Positions 12,466 to 23,175 of a stretch of 64,000 nucleotides of DNA are shown one piece after another (positions within the stretch are counted from its first letter, which is position 1; each line of letters begins with the position of its first letter). The notes beneath the pieces were generated by a model. That model was not told where the DNA came from and made no database searches. It saw nothing but the letters and a program-made list of their open reading frames with translations. Location of the stretch: positions 7,502,001 to 7,566,000 of the forward strand of contig OX365948.1 of NCBI GenBank assembly GCA_947247005.1, written 5' to 3'. The translations under genes and the position numbers were made by a program. The DNA is from Spisula solida (taxonomy: Eukaryota; Mollusca; Bivalvia; Venerida; Mactridae).

Positions 12466-12669
12466 TTTGCATGTTTCTTGTTGTAAGCATTTTATGTTGA
12501 TTCTGCTGACATATGGTATAGTATTTATTATATTTCAATCAGTATTGATTGATGCTCAAATTGTACACTATCTGTTGTAATATAACTATCTCCAATAAAG
12601 TAGATACAAAAATAGCTTTGTTGCTTGTTTTTTGTTAAGATTGGGCAATGAGATATTCTACGAAAAAAA

Positions 12670-14125
12670 CCTGTGGTTTGATCTTTGTCATGATTTGACA
12701 ACTGGTTTGTCCTTTGACATGACTGGACAACTGGTTTGTCCTTTGTCATGATTGACTAAGTGATTTGTCCTTTGGCATGACTGGATAAATGGTTTGTCCT
12801 GTGGCATGATTTGACAAGTGGTTTGTTCTTTGACATGATTGGACAACTGATTTGTTCTTTGGCATTATTGGCCAAGTGGTTTGTCCTTTGGCATGATTTG
12901 ACAAATGGCTTGTTCTTTGCATGATTGGCCAAGTGGTTTGTCCTTTGGCATGATTGGACAAATGGCTTGTTCTTTGACAAGATTGGACAAAAGGCTTTTT
13001 CTTTGTCATGATTGGGCAAATGGCTTATTCTTTGTCTGGACAAATGGTTTGTCCTGTGGCATGATTTGACAAGTGGTTTGTCCTGTGGCATGATTTGACA
13101 AGTGGTTTGTCCTGTGGCATGATTGGACAACTGATTTGTTCTTTGACAAAATTGGACAAATGGCTTGTTCTTTGTCATGATTGGACAACTGATTTGTTCT
13201 TTGACAAAATTGGACAAATGGCTTGTTCTTTGTCATGATTGGACAAATGGCTTGTTCTTTGACAAAATTGGACAAATGGCTTGTTCTTTGACAAGATTGG
13301 ACAAATGGCTTGTTCTTTGTCATGATTGGACAAATGGCTTGTTCTTTGACAAAATTGGACAAATGGCTTGTTCTTTGACATGATTGGACAAATGGCTTGT
13401 TCTTTGTCATGATTGGACAAATGGCTTGTTCTTTGTCATGATTGGACAAATGGCTTGTTCTTTGACAAAATTGGACAAATGGCTTGTTCTTTGTCATGAT
13501 TGGACAAATGGCTTGTTCTTTGACAAAATTGGACAAATGGTTTGTTCTTTGACATGATTGGACAAATGGCTTGTTCTTTGACAAGATTGGACAAATGGCT
13601 TGTTCTTTGTCATGATTGGACAAATGGCTTGTTCTTTGACAAAATTGGACAAATGGCTTGTTCTTTGACATGATTGGACAAATGGCTTGTTCTTTGACAA
13701 GATTGGACAAATGGCTTGTTCTTTGTCATGATTGGACAAATGGCTTGTTCTTTGACAAGATTGGACAAATGGCTTGGACAAAAGGCTTTTTCTTTGTCAT
13801 GATTGGGCAAATGGCGTGTTCTTTGACAAGATTGGACAAATGGCTTGTTCTTTGACAAAATTGAACAAATGGCTTGTTCTTTGTCATGATTGGACAAATG
13901 GCTTGTTCTTTGACAAGATTGGCAAATGGCTTGTTCTTTGTCATGATTGGACAAATGGCTTGTTCTTTGACCTGATAGGACAAATGGCTTGTTCTTTGAC
14001 AAGATTGGACAAATGGCTTGTTCTTTGTCATGATTGGACAAATGACTTGTTCTTTGTCATGATTGGACAAATGGCTTTTTCTTTGTCATGAATGGGAAAA
14101 TGGCTTATTCTTTGTCATGATTGAT
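12670..14125. repeat. 29-bp minisatellite, about 50 copies
   Basis: The unit is GATTGGACAAATGGCTTGTT followed by CTTTGACAA, 29 bp in all. Variants GACAAAATT, GACAAGATT, GACATGATT and GTCATGATT alternate, hinting at a higher-order repeat. Units from 12670 to about 13140 are more diverged (CCTTTGGCATGA, CCTGTGGCATGATTTGAC); those from 13140 to 14050 are nearly uniform, so the array grew most recently on its right side. Because 29 is not a multiple of 3 and the unit lacks stops in several phases, long open frames arise on both strands (up to 234 codons on the minus strand). They are by-products of the repeat. Confidence 0.95.
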
Positions 14126-15988
14126 GCAGAAAAGTAAGGGTCCTTAACCTACCCCCATCAAATCAGTTGCATCAATTTCGAGGTCACTTCAAAGGTCAGG
14201 CTTACTGCACGTGTAAGCTTGAGTGATAGAACCGATTCTGTTTAGGGTTTATTTTTAAATATAAAGACTTGGGCCTATGGTCCTCCGGTTTGTGTTTAGA
14301 TTGGTAATGAGTTGGTTACCTATACTTTGAGACCAGTATGTCGAAGGTCAAGGTAACTCTTGACTATAAAAACCTAAGGAACTGGTTAGACTATGATTGT
14401 AACATGTGGTGAGGTGGTTGGTCAGGAGATGAGGTTGCCAGATCAAAGGTCATATTTAACATAAATATCTGATTGATAACTATATTTAGATCCCAATGAA
14501 ATTGTTAGCATTTCTCTGTTAACATGAAGTGGTAATATGTCTGCACTTCATTCATTTCATCCAATTTTCTGAACAATTTACACAAATTGCTGTATGTCAT
14601 GTAAAGTATGTTATATACTATATGGGACATGATAAACTATTTGATAAATCTACTGCTGAAGTAACAACATGTGTACGTGATTACTTCCAGTGAATATCAT
14701 CACAGTAAAGTACCGAAGACGACTGGAATAAACGGGTGTTCATTCCAAATACCCTTACATGTAACTTTCCAACATCTAATGGTGTTCTCTAAACATTCAG
14801 GATTTGTGCCTGAAAGAAATGACTGCTTCAACATTTGACCATTACCTGTTTAACTGAAATTGGACAGAAAAGAGTTAAGTACTTACTTAAACAGCAGCTA
14901 AGGTGTTGATTAAGTGTGTAAGCTGACAGGTCTAGTAAAACATTATTGTCTGTCTGTATCCTGCACCATGTGATGTGCATAGCTATATCTACGTTGTTTG
15001 ATGTGACGTACTTCACTCGGAAGTGTTTTAGGGTCACATCAATGTCGACTGCTATATAATTGATACCTCGACTCAATTTCATTGAGGGTTGATACACCAT
15101 CATGGATGTTCATTAATTCATCATATTTGAAAAATAACGCAGTAAACATGATAGCTCTTTAAATCGTCGTCTGCAGCATTGCGCAGTACTCTTTCTTGTT
15201 GGGAAAAGTCGAAATGGCCGTCCATTGGGACCCACAGGGGTCCTGTGATATTTTAGTTAGTATGTTCTGATGTTTGCAAGGCAATACACAAGATTCTATC
15301 AACTTTGTGAAAATTGTCTTTATCAATGTTAGGTGGCGAAAATGTGCCACCATAACAACTCTTCATTACGTTACAGTGTAACGGTTATAGCTTTTGGATG
15401 TACCTAGACGTCACATTTGAGGGTAACTTGATTTATTACATTTTCTATCTCTAAATTTCTTTACAACTATTTTATATAAAGTTTCCCGACTGAATCATGA
15501 CCTTGCATTGTGAACAATATGATTAAATGATTCAACATCTATCGGGGATGTGTGTATATATACTATCGTTTTTTTTGTACCTGGTGTGTATTGAATGCTT
15601 ACCTGGGCAGTATAATTTTACATGCTTCGCATCGCATGAATGTTCGCCTACACAGGTTTATACACTGTACACAAACTGTCAAACTATAAACAGCTTTTGC
15701 TATATGCAAAGATAAAACTTCGGTGAATGAAATGTATACCATTGATCGAAGATTTACATAGTGCTTATTTGGACAGCGTATTAAAGTTTGGAATAAATAG
15801 TTTATTTCAGTATTGTTTGTGGTTGAGTGCAGTCTGGTGATCATTATAAATCGGTGAAAAGCCTGGCTAGACGGTCTATTTACTTGTGTGACAATTTGTT
15901 GCAACGAATATAGTACAGCATTGTATTAACAATTGGAAGTTTATTCGGTTCAGACGTGATTGGACAGTTAATACATTGTGCATTTCAG
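14126..15988. other. intergenic region upstream of the profilin-like gene
   Basis: 14126-15100 shows only AT-rich sequence and a tRNA-like trace near 14400-14455. 15130-15360 is richer in CpG and may hold a small exon on the minus strand or a promoter. A 62-codon ATG frame with a signal-peptide-like start lies at 15527-15715. None has enough support to be called a gene. Confidence 0.4.
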
Positions 15989-16003
15989 TGACTGTATATA
16001 TAG

Positions 16004-16462
16004 ATGGATACCCAAGTTCAGGTGCCACAACAGCCCCGGGTCCCGGGCTTCATGAACCTAGAGGACAGCATAAACTATTTCGTTGGAAAGGGAAAAGTTA
16101 CAAAAGCTGCCATATATGACAGCGGTGGTAAACCCCTGGCTGGGACCCCGGATATGCAGATACAGGACCAAGACGTGCGAGCTATAGCCAATTGTGTGTC
16201 TATACCAGTAAATGTTTACGATAGAACACAATTTGGTCTGTTCATTGGTCACGTACGATATATTTGCTTTAAAGTGGACTCACGTACGGTGATTGGGATA
16301 ACTAAGGAAGAACTTTTCGTCGCGCACCAGTGTGATACTGTCATGATTATTGCCTTTCTCGATCTTAGTCCACATGCGTCCAATGCTAGTTGTCTAGGAG
16401 AAGTCTGGAACTTTGCTGAAGAACTCAAATCTCACATGGAAGTGTCAACGTTTGTGCAATAA
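16004..16462 (+). CDS. profilin-family protein, single exon
   Basis: 152 residues, ATG to TAA uninterrupted. After an ~20-residue Pro/Gln-containing N-terminal extension (MDTQVQVPQQPRVPG), the protein follows the profilin fold order. A first helix (INYFVGKG) comes first, then KVTKAAIYDSGGKPLAG, the typical first strands. The DVRAIANCV helix, FGLFIGHVRYICFKVDSRTVIG strands, a VMIIAF strand and a C-terminal helix (GEVWNFAEELKSH) follow. Profilins bind actin monomers, proline-rich ligands and phosphoinositides. The aromatic residues usual at the N-terminus for poly-proline binding are not evident, so this is a divergent, perhaps profilin-4-like, member; that subfamily is inference. A TTTCAG acceptor ends at 15988, so a 5' UTR exon upstream is possible. 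A MITE (16781-16909) and AATAAA at 16954-16959 lie downstream. Confidence 0.8.
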   Translation: MDTQVQVPQQPRVPGFMNLEDSINYFVGKGKVTKAAIYDSGGKPLAGTPDMQIQDQDVRAIANCVSIPVNVYDRTQFGLFIGHVRYICFKVDSRTVIGITKEELFVAHQCDTVMIIAFLDLSPHASNASCLGEVWNFAEELKSHMEVSTFVQ

Positions 16463-16780
16463 GCTGATAAGCCATTGAGTGTTACACGGACTACTTGTTT
16501 TGACTACGATCAACACACTGACTTGTCTATTTCCAGTGTTGTGGTGCAATGAAGTTTGATCACGCTTTAAACTATGGATGCTGTTTTGTTACTTATGTAT
16601 ATGTTGTTTTGATCAGTTGAGTGTACATGTATATGTTCTGTATTTACGTATACTCGAAAGCAAAAGAAGCGTAACAGTTTTCATTTCAATATCTTCCATA
16701 AAATGTAATACAACGATTTGTTTCGTGAAAACATTACTGTACTGGAGACTTTGTTAATTTCGAGCGGTCCAGTGTTTATC

Positions 16781-16909
16781 AAAAGGTAACTGTATCATTG
16801 ATAAAGAGTAAAATAATTTTTTCTCAAATTTATATTATCTAAGATATTATAAATATTATAAAAAAAATGTTTGTTTTGTTTACTCTTTATTAATGATACA
16901 GTTACCTGT
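16781..16909. mobile_element. 129-bp MITE in the 3' region of the profilin-like gene
   Basis: AGGTAACTGTATCATTGAT... (16784-16812) is mirrored by ...ATGATACAGTTACCT (16879-16907), a 29-base inverted repeat with one mismatch. The same 9 bases, GTGTTTATC, flank it at 16772-16780 and 16910-16918, consistent with a target-site duplication. The inner part is almost pure A/T. Transcribed, it would fold into a long hairpin, possibly within the 3' UTR. Confidence 0.7.
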
Positions 16910-16918
16910 GTGTTTATC

Positions 16919-19859
16919 TACCTTATAGATCTACATAAAGTCACTATGACTGAAATAAATAATATACTTACTTATATTACTGGTAAATGTAAACGATACG
17001 GAATGTTTGCTAATGAATTTTATGGACAGTAAAGTTTAATGTTGCATTTCGTTTGCGAGCCAGTGTAGATGTAGAGCTAACTTACATACATGTATTAGCT
17101 GTATGTATCTTTTTACCAAACAAATACAACCGCATATTCATTTATGTTTGTTTGTTTTACATTCATATAAATATAAGTAAACATTCTTCTTTCAGTCTAC
17201 ACCATGTTGACTGTTGAGTCGTATTATGATCTGATGTTTTATAGTTGTGGAGAACGCTCCACGCTGTTTTCCACCTATTTTCGAATCTTAAATCTTCACA
17301 ATTTAGAGAATATATAAAAGTTTTGTATTTGTCATGTTAATATTATATTGATATTGATCGAAGCTCTAGTGATAACATGTGTGGTTTGTTTTCGGCATAG
17401 CTGCATAAGCCAACGTTGTGTTTATTTATTAAGGTTAACACCGTTTCTCAACAATTTTTCATTTCTATACGAAGTTTGAACCCAGTTTTATAAGTTGCAC
17501 ATCCGTAATAACATCGTGGACAATCTATCGCCGGTGCGCTGTAGCATAGATTTACAGATTATTTAAACTACATGTATTTGTTCACATTGTAGTGATATAC
17601 ATGTATACATACATTTTAGTGATTATACACATATACCGTCCTTCTGAAAGCGTTTATTATACATACGTCTGTATATATTAATTCTCTGTTTGTATGAACC
17701 CTGCAATATTGCAACCCGGCGAGCATGTCATTAAAAGTATGACCCTTTGATTGACTGATAGTTTATCTTCAATTTGTCACCGTAAAAGGGGATATTTTCT
17801 TTTCTTCTTGATTTGATTTTTGGGTAGTTAATGGTGCCTTGATAGTTTGAAAAATATTAAATGTCTTATTCTTTTAAAGAAAAAAGTGTTCGATAGTATG
17901 AATCTTAAGGAGCGGAAGGGGATAATAACCGAGGTATTACTTCATTTGGTCCCAAGTAACCTGGGTGCTTGAACGTGACTAGTTTCATCTAAAACAGGAT
18001 ATGTTGTAAACTCTATCCAGTTTTTATTCCTATGTGCACTAAATCATTTGTGTGCATATATGTATGTACACTTATACAACTATACGATGAATGTATAGCC
18101 AATATAATGTTAGCATTGTTTTGTTTATCAAAAACCTATATTGTGATATAGCCTTGTGTATAAGTTGTTCTATCGGGTTTTATTCGACTACGAACTTGTA
18201 TAACCCGTCAATAGTATGGTTATTGTATTATGAATTATTCTAATTTAAAGTTTCTACACTCAGTACATTTTAAAACGTACACTTTGTACTAGTTGATACT
18301 AATGGTAGGTCTATTGTAAAACATGTTCTACACTAACATATTCGTATTGTGTCCATCGCAACAAGGCTAGAGAAAAGAAAAACCAGTTTCTATGTTTATG
18401 GCAAAGCGTCATTCCACCAACATTTGGTACATTATTTGATATGGCGTGGCCAACTTCTTAAAGCGTCTACTCATTTAAGATTTGCGCATTAAGAACAGTT
18501 GACAAAAAATGTACACGAGAATATCCTTCTTGTACAGATAGGGACTTTCATGAAAATTGTAATACTTTACATGTTGCGTTTTTAAATGAAATGAGTATAT
18601 CATGTATAACAGTCCATGGTGATTGAAAGAATGTCATAAGTTTACATATACAGAACCGTGCCCCCGTCATAGTACATAATTATATTCATCCAATCATTAA
18701 TGATGCATTCTTGTGAAATCTCATTTAAAACATTGCACGGGGCCATGACCTGTGTATGAATTCAAATTGTTTGCTGAAATTATTTTGGAACGAATTGCAT
18801 TTACATTGTAACGTTACTTAAATTTTGGATTTACAAAAAAAAACAGATAGCATCATCAATGAACTGTTACTATTCTTGCCAATAATCTACGGGCTAGCCA
18901 CCAAATATTGATAAAGTGTCGGTAACATTCCGACAGTATATAATTATTATGTTCTATTGTGAAATGCAGTTTAAACAGTATTAATTAAGTGATCACCCGT
19001 AAAGTCACATGTCTTAGGCAAAAACCTTAAGGAATCTCAATATGCCATTTTAACAATAGATGAAGCCACCTGTTTTAAAATGTGACAATTGTTGCATTCA
19101 TGAACTGGCTGCTAAAGACAAGTTTGACTTTATACGTGCGTACATCACAATTTCTATAAAATACTATAAAAATACTATTAATTTCATTTGACTGTACATG
19201 TATGGTTTTGATTGTTGTAACCGTATAATATATGTTATTATAATACATAAACATGTATACAGATCTGTAGTCACCTACTATTGTTCCTATTTTTTTCAGT
19301 TTATATTATATAATGTTTATTTTTGGTATCTTACAATTCTAATGGTTTCTCTGCATATATATTATGTATATTGGTACAATGTAAAATCATATTGTTATTT
19401 GTTTATTTTCATATCAATTAAATTAATATACGAACAATCATGTCTTGTTAAATACTTATACATGTAGTCATTACACTTGGGTCTATTTCGCCTCAGTAGC
19501 CCCTCGTTCACTAATAAGATAATATTATTATTATGCGCCTATGATAGTGTAATGCTTACAAACATGAATCTGATTAGTCAACTATTATATTGCAAAATTG
19601 GTATAACAATGATTACTAAATGAAACATTCCAGTTTTAACTAAAGGCATCACTGATAAATCGTGCACACCAGATTAATCCACCTCTATGGACTATACCAA
19701 AATGTCCCGCCTTTCTCAATACCTTCTGTGCATTTTTGAATGAGCGGACGGCGAGACACTACAAACACCTATGCATTTTGGTGATTGATATTCACACATT
19801 ATACATGATAAGAAATAACTGCATTAACCAATAGCTTTACGTTGTAATCGGGTGGTTGT
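16919..19859. other. 3' region of profilin-like gene, then intergenic
   Basis: AATAAA at 16954-16959 is the nearest polyadenylation signal. Beyond it the sequence is AT-rich and looks unique. It has ordinary short open frames (for example 19198-19467, compositionally AT-driven) and no exon, RNA gene or clear repeat that I can support. Confidence 0.4.
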
Positions 19860-20130
19860 CTACAAAGACTCTCCTCTGGCACGGAAGATGATCCCAAACC
19901 TCGGCATGTCGTTCAAATGCCACTGCCTCTCTTTCTTGGTGTTCTGTGTACACGTGATATGATAAGGGTCATTCCAGAACTCGTTAACAAACTGTCGGGA
20001 TAAGCGCCGGTCCCACAACGCCGTACGTGTTGTCAACTAGCATAAACGTGGGCAAAATTTGAGAGAGTATCTCCGTACGGATTTGGGAGCATGCAGACCC
20101 AACGTAGCACTTTAAAAGCACAGTGTATGA
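19860..20130 (-). pseudogene. frameshifted coding relic of unknown family
   Basis: On the minus strand two overlapping frames read like one protein broken by a single-base shift. The first frame is open from 20130 to a stop at 19984-19986 and includes SQILPTFMLVDNTYGVVGPA. The second is open from about 20036 to a TAG at 19860-19862. It reads RQFVNEFWNDPYHITC, then a charged stretch, then WHLNDMPRFGIIFRARGESL. The hand-over falls in or near the CCC run around 19996-20004, where one missing base would explain it. GC content is above the neighbourhood. I do not recognise the family. It may be a pseudogene, a last exon with an assembly error, or chance. No intact upstream frame was found. Confidence 0.38.
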
Positions 20131-20801
20131 TCAACTTTCGATCTGTGGTCAGGCTACAGATTCACCCTAGTACGTGTAACGCGAGTGTCTTCTACTGCCA
20201 ACCAATACAACATGAGGACAACGTACGTGAGCAGCACGTGCAATGACGGTTTCCGTGCGATAACGTGACAGTCGTGAGATCGTGCACTGTAAGTATGTTG
20301 TAAGTAGCTAATAACACGCCCGTTCGGTTATGACCGGGTCTGAAAGGGTAGTCCAATGACAGGATAAAGTAACTGAGTCGTATATGGGCAGTTATGGCAA
20401 ATGACATAAGCAGGTGCATGCCTTATAATACTTAAATCACATTTCACACAGTAAAATGTTTTGTCATATACTGATACATAACGTTGAATACAGCCTGATA
20501 TATTATCCACCCGTCTCCACGCTACGAGTATCCAGTTACATTCGTTCTACTTTCTTTTCATAGCGGATGCAATTTTCGGGGATTTTGATGTAGAAATCCC
20601 CATAGTAGTTTAGTGTAGAAAATCCCGTTTTTTTTCACAAAACATTTAAGCTTCCTCATGGACTAAACACTTTGTAGAACCGAATAATCATTGAAACATC
20701 TATAATTGTCAAACGTTTTGGACTGATTTAACATACTAAGTATACGGACGGGATTAATTCGAGTGTGTAGTGGAATAACTAACAAGACAGTAACAACAAA
20801 C

Positions 20802-21851
20802 ATGGCGGTTAATATGTCTGATGAGGTTAGGGAGGGGCCGGTAATATATCCATGTTGTCCGTGTTCAAAGGACGACAAAATCGTTGAATCGTTCAAATAC
20901 TGTGCTGATTGTAGTGAATATCTGTGTGGGTCGTGTCTCGGTCATCATAACCGACTGTCTGTGACAGCTGGACACAAAGTGAGAGAAATATCACCAGTAT
21001 TGGTCACGAAGGACAGTGTAACAGTCTTGAATATCCAATGGAAGCCAGTTGGTGAGAAACTTGAAATTAACGGAATGTGTATAGTCAGACGTGGTCATTT
21101 TCTGCTTGCGATTACTGAGTGGCGCACACAGCAAGTCATGCTTGTTGATTTGATTGCTAACAAATGTGTTGACACGTTGCGTACGCAATCAAAACCTTAC
21201 GGAATAAATTACCTTCCAGCAAGTGACACTCTCGTAGCGACATTATATGATACTGGTGAGGTGGCCATTATTGGACTGTCTAATAAACTGAAACTCAAAA
21301 TTAACAGATACGTAAAGGTGTCACAGTACTGTCGTGGTTTGGACGTGGTGCCGAGTCTATTCTACGACTCGCTTGTTATTGTCAGCGGTGGACAAGAAAC
21401 GGTCAACAACGTAGATGCATACGCTGTCTTGACGAATGACGCTGAACTTTATCCGGTAAAAACGCTCTCCCTAAAAGCTGAGAAAAGACAGCCTTCATTG
21501 TACCCATTAAACATCCACGTCGATGCGAAGCGGGGGAAATTGTACGTCACTGACAGGAGCACGGGCGTGGTGGTGTTAGATTCCAATGGTAAGCGTGTTG
21601 GCTTATTGTCAGATCCTTGCCTCGAAGGAGCATGTGCAATTTGCGCCGATGACGATGGCAATTTGTATGTTGGTGGTTTAGTATCGGCAAACATTGTGAA
21701 GTTCGATTGTGACGGACAGTGTATCGGGGAAATTGTTAATAAATTACATGGTTTGAGATGTCCAGTCAGTATGTGCTTTGACAATACAATGACAAGCCTC
21801 GTAATTGGCTCAAAGGATGGTCACGTGTTACGAACGGTGAAACTGTGGTGA
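20802..21851 (+). CDS. B-box zinc finger / NHL-type beta-propeller protein (copy 1)
   Basis: A single-exon gene of 349 residues. The frame is open upstream to about 20763 without an ATG. The ATG at 20802, in the context ACAAACATGGCGG, is matched exactly by the paralogue and is the start used here. Residues 18-60 form a B-box-like zinc site with likely ligands Cys18, Cys21, Cys34, Cys37, Cys42, Cys45, His49 and His58. From about residue 90 to the end are repeated blades (GMCIVRRGHFLLAITEW, KPYGINYLP, LYVTDRSTGVVVLDSNGKRVG, GNLYVGGLVSANIVKFDCDG, SLVIGSKDGHVLRTVKLW), as in NHL/TRIM propellers. Such proteins usually bind RNA or protein partners and often act as ubiquitin ligases. Here the RING and coiled coil expected of a full TRIM-NHL protein are absent, so ligase activity is doubtful. 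It pairs with the copy at 25434. Confidence 0.85.
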   Translation: MAVNMSDEVREGPVIYPCCPCSKDDKIVESFKYCADCSEYLCGSCLGHHNRLSVTAGHKVREISPVLVTKDSVTVLNIQWKPVGEKLEINGMCIVRRGHFLLAITEWRTQQVMLVDLIANKCVDTLRTQSKPYGINYLPASDTLVATLYDTGEVAIIGLSNKLKLKINRYVKVSQYCRGLDVVPSLFYDSLVIVSGGQETVNNVDAYAVLTNDAELYPVKTLSLKAEKRQPSLYPLNIHVDAKRGKLYVTDRSTGVVVLDSNGKRVGLLSDPCLEGACAICADDDGNLYVGGLVSANIVKFDCDGQCIGEIVNKLHGLRCPVSMCFDNTMTSLVIGSKDGHVLRTVKLW

Positions 21852-22884
21852 TCTTAATTCCTGTTGTTTCTTTCAAACAATAAGTGTGGATAAAGTCCAT
21901 TACATTGATGAATGAAAAGACGCTTGTTATTTTGTATAGAAATGTGACTGACTTTAAAGATAACGTATGGTTTATTCAAATTTCTGCGCCGTCACGGAAT
22001 GCCCAATGGGATATCTAAAAATAGATTGGCAGGTTGTATGTCGCAACCATGTGTAACAAAGTGGCGAAACTCATATTAAGGCAGAAGATATGAATTTTGG
22101 GTAGTGAAACAATGGTGTTAGAGATAGAAATATATTTGTCTTAATTAACGTTATTCCATTAAATTTCGTAACTGTGTACTACCTAAAAACATGGATGTTT
22201 ACATGTACAAGAAAGCTTGTACAATATATATGTAAATGATAAATATAGTACATGTATTTCATAAAAAAATACTGCTTGTGTTTTTATATCATCGTTGACA
22301 CTTCATTTTGACACTGTACATGTGCGAATATACAAACTGTGCTTTTTGACAGCTGTGTCTTGGGCGGATCATTTCTCGTTCGGTTGTGTGCCTAGCATAT
22401 TTGTATGTTTTCTGTGCTCAACTGGTTGATTGTTGTCTTTTCTGTCCGACCTAATAGTATCCTTATGCTACTACAGTCATCTCACTTTACACAGACACTC
22501 TAGTTCACAGAATATCCATTAAATACACAATTTGATGGAATAACGAATGTACTTATTCAGTCATTTAAATTTTATTTCATCGATTTACTCAATACATCGA
22601 CACCAACCTTGTTAAAGATGGCCTCGTTGCAAATAGGATGTTAAATGTTATATTTGTTTGTATTTCCATGTACATTTGTATATTGATGTATCATCTTAAC
22701 GAAGTACCATCTGGAAATAAAGAGATTATTTTTATTATTAACCCATTGGAACAAATGGTTCTACCAGAGGCAGATTATTCAATTAAGTATATAGACATGC
22801 AACAGAAGTGGTCGTTATATCGCGAGTAGACTGTAAATTACAGTCTACAATAGTCATAACCTGAACTAAATAAATTTGTACATG

Positions 22885-22965
22885 TTATATCTAGGTGTTG
22901 AGCGTCAAACAGAGTTATATGGATCTATGTTCGACTCCCGGATGCTGCATGTTACATCCTTCCAT
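22885..22965 (+). repeat. tRNA-like SINE fragment
   Basis: TTGAGCGTCAAACAGAG is followed by TATGTTCGACTCCCGGATGC. The B-box core GTTCGACTCCC is good; the A box is poor. Not an intact tRNA. Confidence 0.3.
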
Positions 22966-23097
22966 GAACAGTTGACATCTATGTAAATGTTCCTCCTCCT
23001 GTACGGCAATCTTTTAGGGTATATGTCGTAATAAAGAAACAAACACTTTTAGGCCTCAGCCATTGAAAGCAATCGTGTAAGCACGGCCATTTCTGTT

Positions 23098-23175
23098 TAC
23101 AAATGTCCAAATAGTTCAATCTGTAGAGTGTCTGACTTGTAAGTACGAAGTTGCTGGTTCAAGCCATGTAGCGAC
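23098..23175 (+). repeat. tRNA-derived SINE head
   Basis: TAGTTCAATCTGTAGAGTG is a good Pol III A box with D-loop, and GCTGGTTCAAGCCATG a good B box, about 35 bases apart. This is typical tRNA-derived SINE architecture. The aminoacyl stem is missing. Confidence 0.5.

Larger units (their letters stand above)
8571..12660. other. intergenic stretch without supported gene
   Basis: AT-rich. Holds a tRNA-like fragment near 9175-9250, the MITE 9902-10271, a 19-bp minisatellite at 11446-11536 and an element end near 12420-12465. Open frames such as those at 9170, 10844, 11669 and 12074 lack splice sites, motifs and coding-like composition. Confidence 0.5.

Noticed and set aside
12528..14091. Many overlapping open frames on both strands with repeated HLSNHDKEQAICPI-like peptides
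   Set aside because: They arise from the 29-bp minisatellite, which lacks stops in several phases. No start context, splice site or non-repeat coding sequence supports a gene.
12670..14125. CRISPR-like array
   Set aside because: The units abut each other with no unique spacers, and the DNA is eukaryotic. It is a simple minisatellite.
19198..19467. 89-codon frame rich in Tyr, Ile and Phe
   Set aside because: Its composition follows the local A/T bias and there is no motif or splice support.
20763..20801. Upstream extension of the first B-box/NHL frame
   Set aside because: The frame opens at GTG, not ATG. The ATG at 20802 has the same context as the paralogue's ATG at 25434, and similarity begins there.
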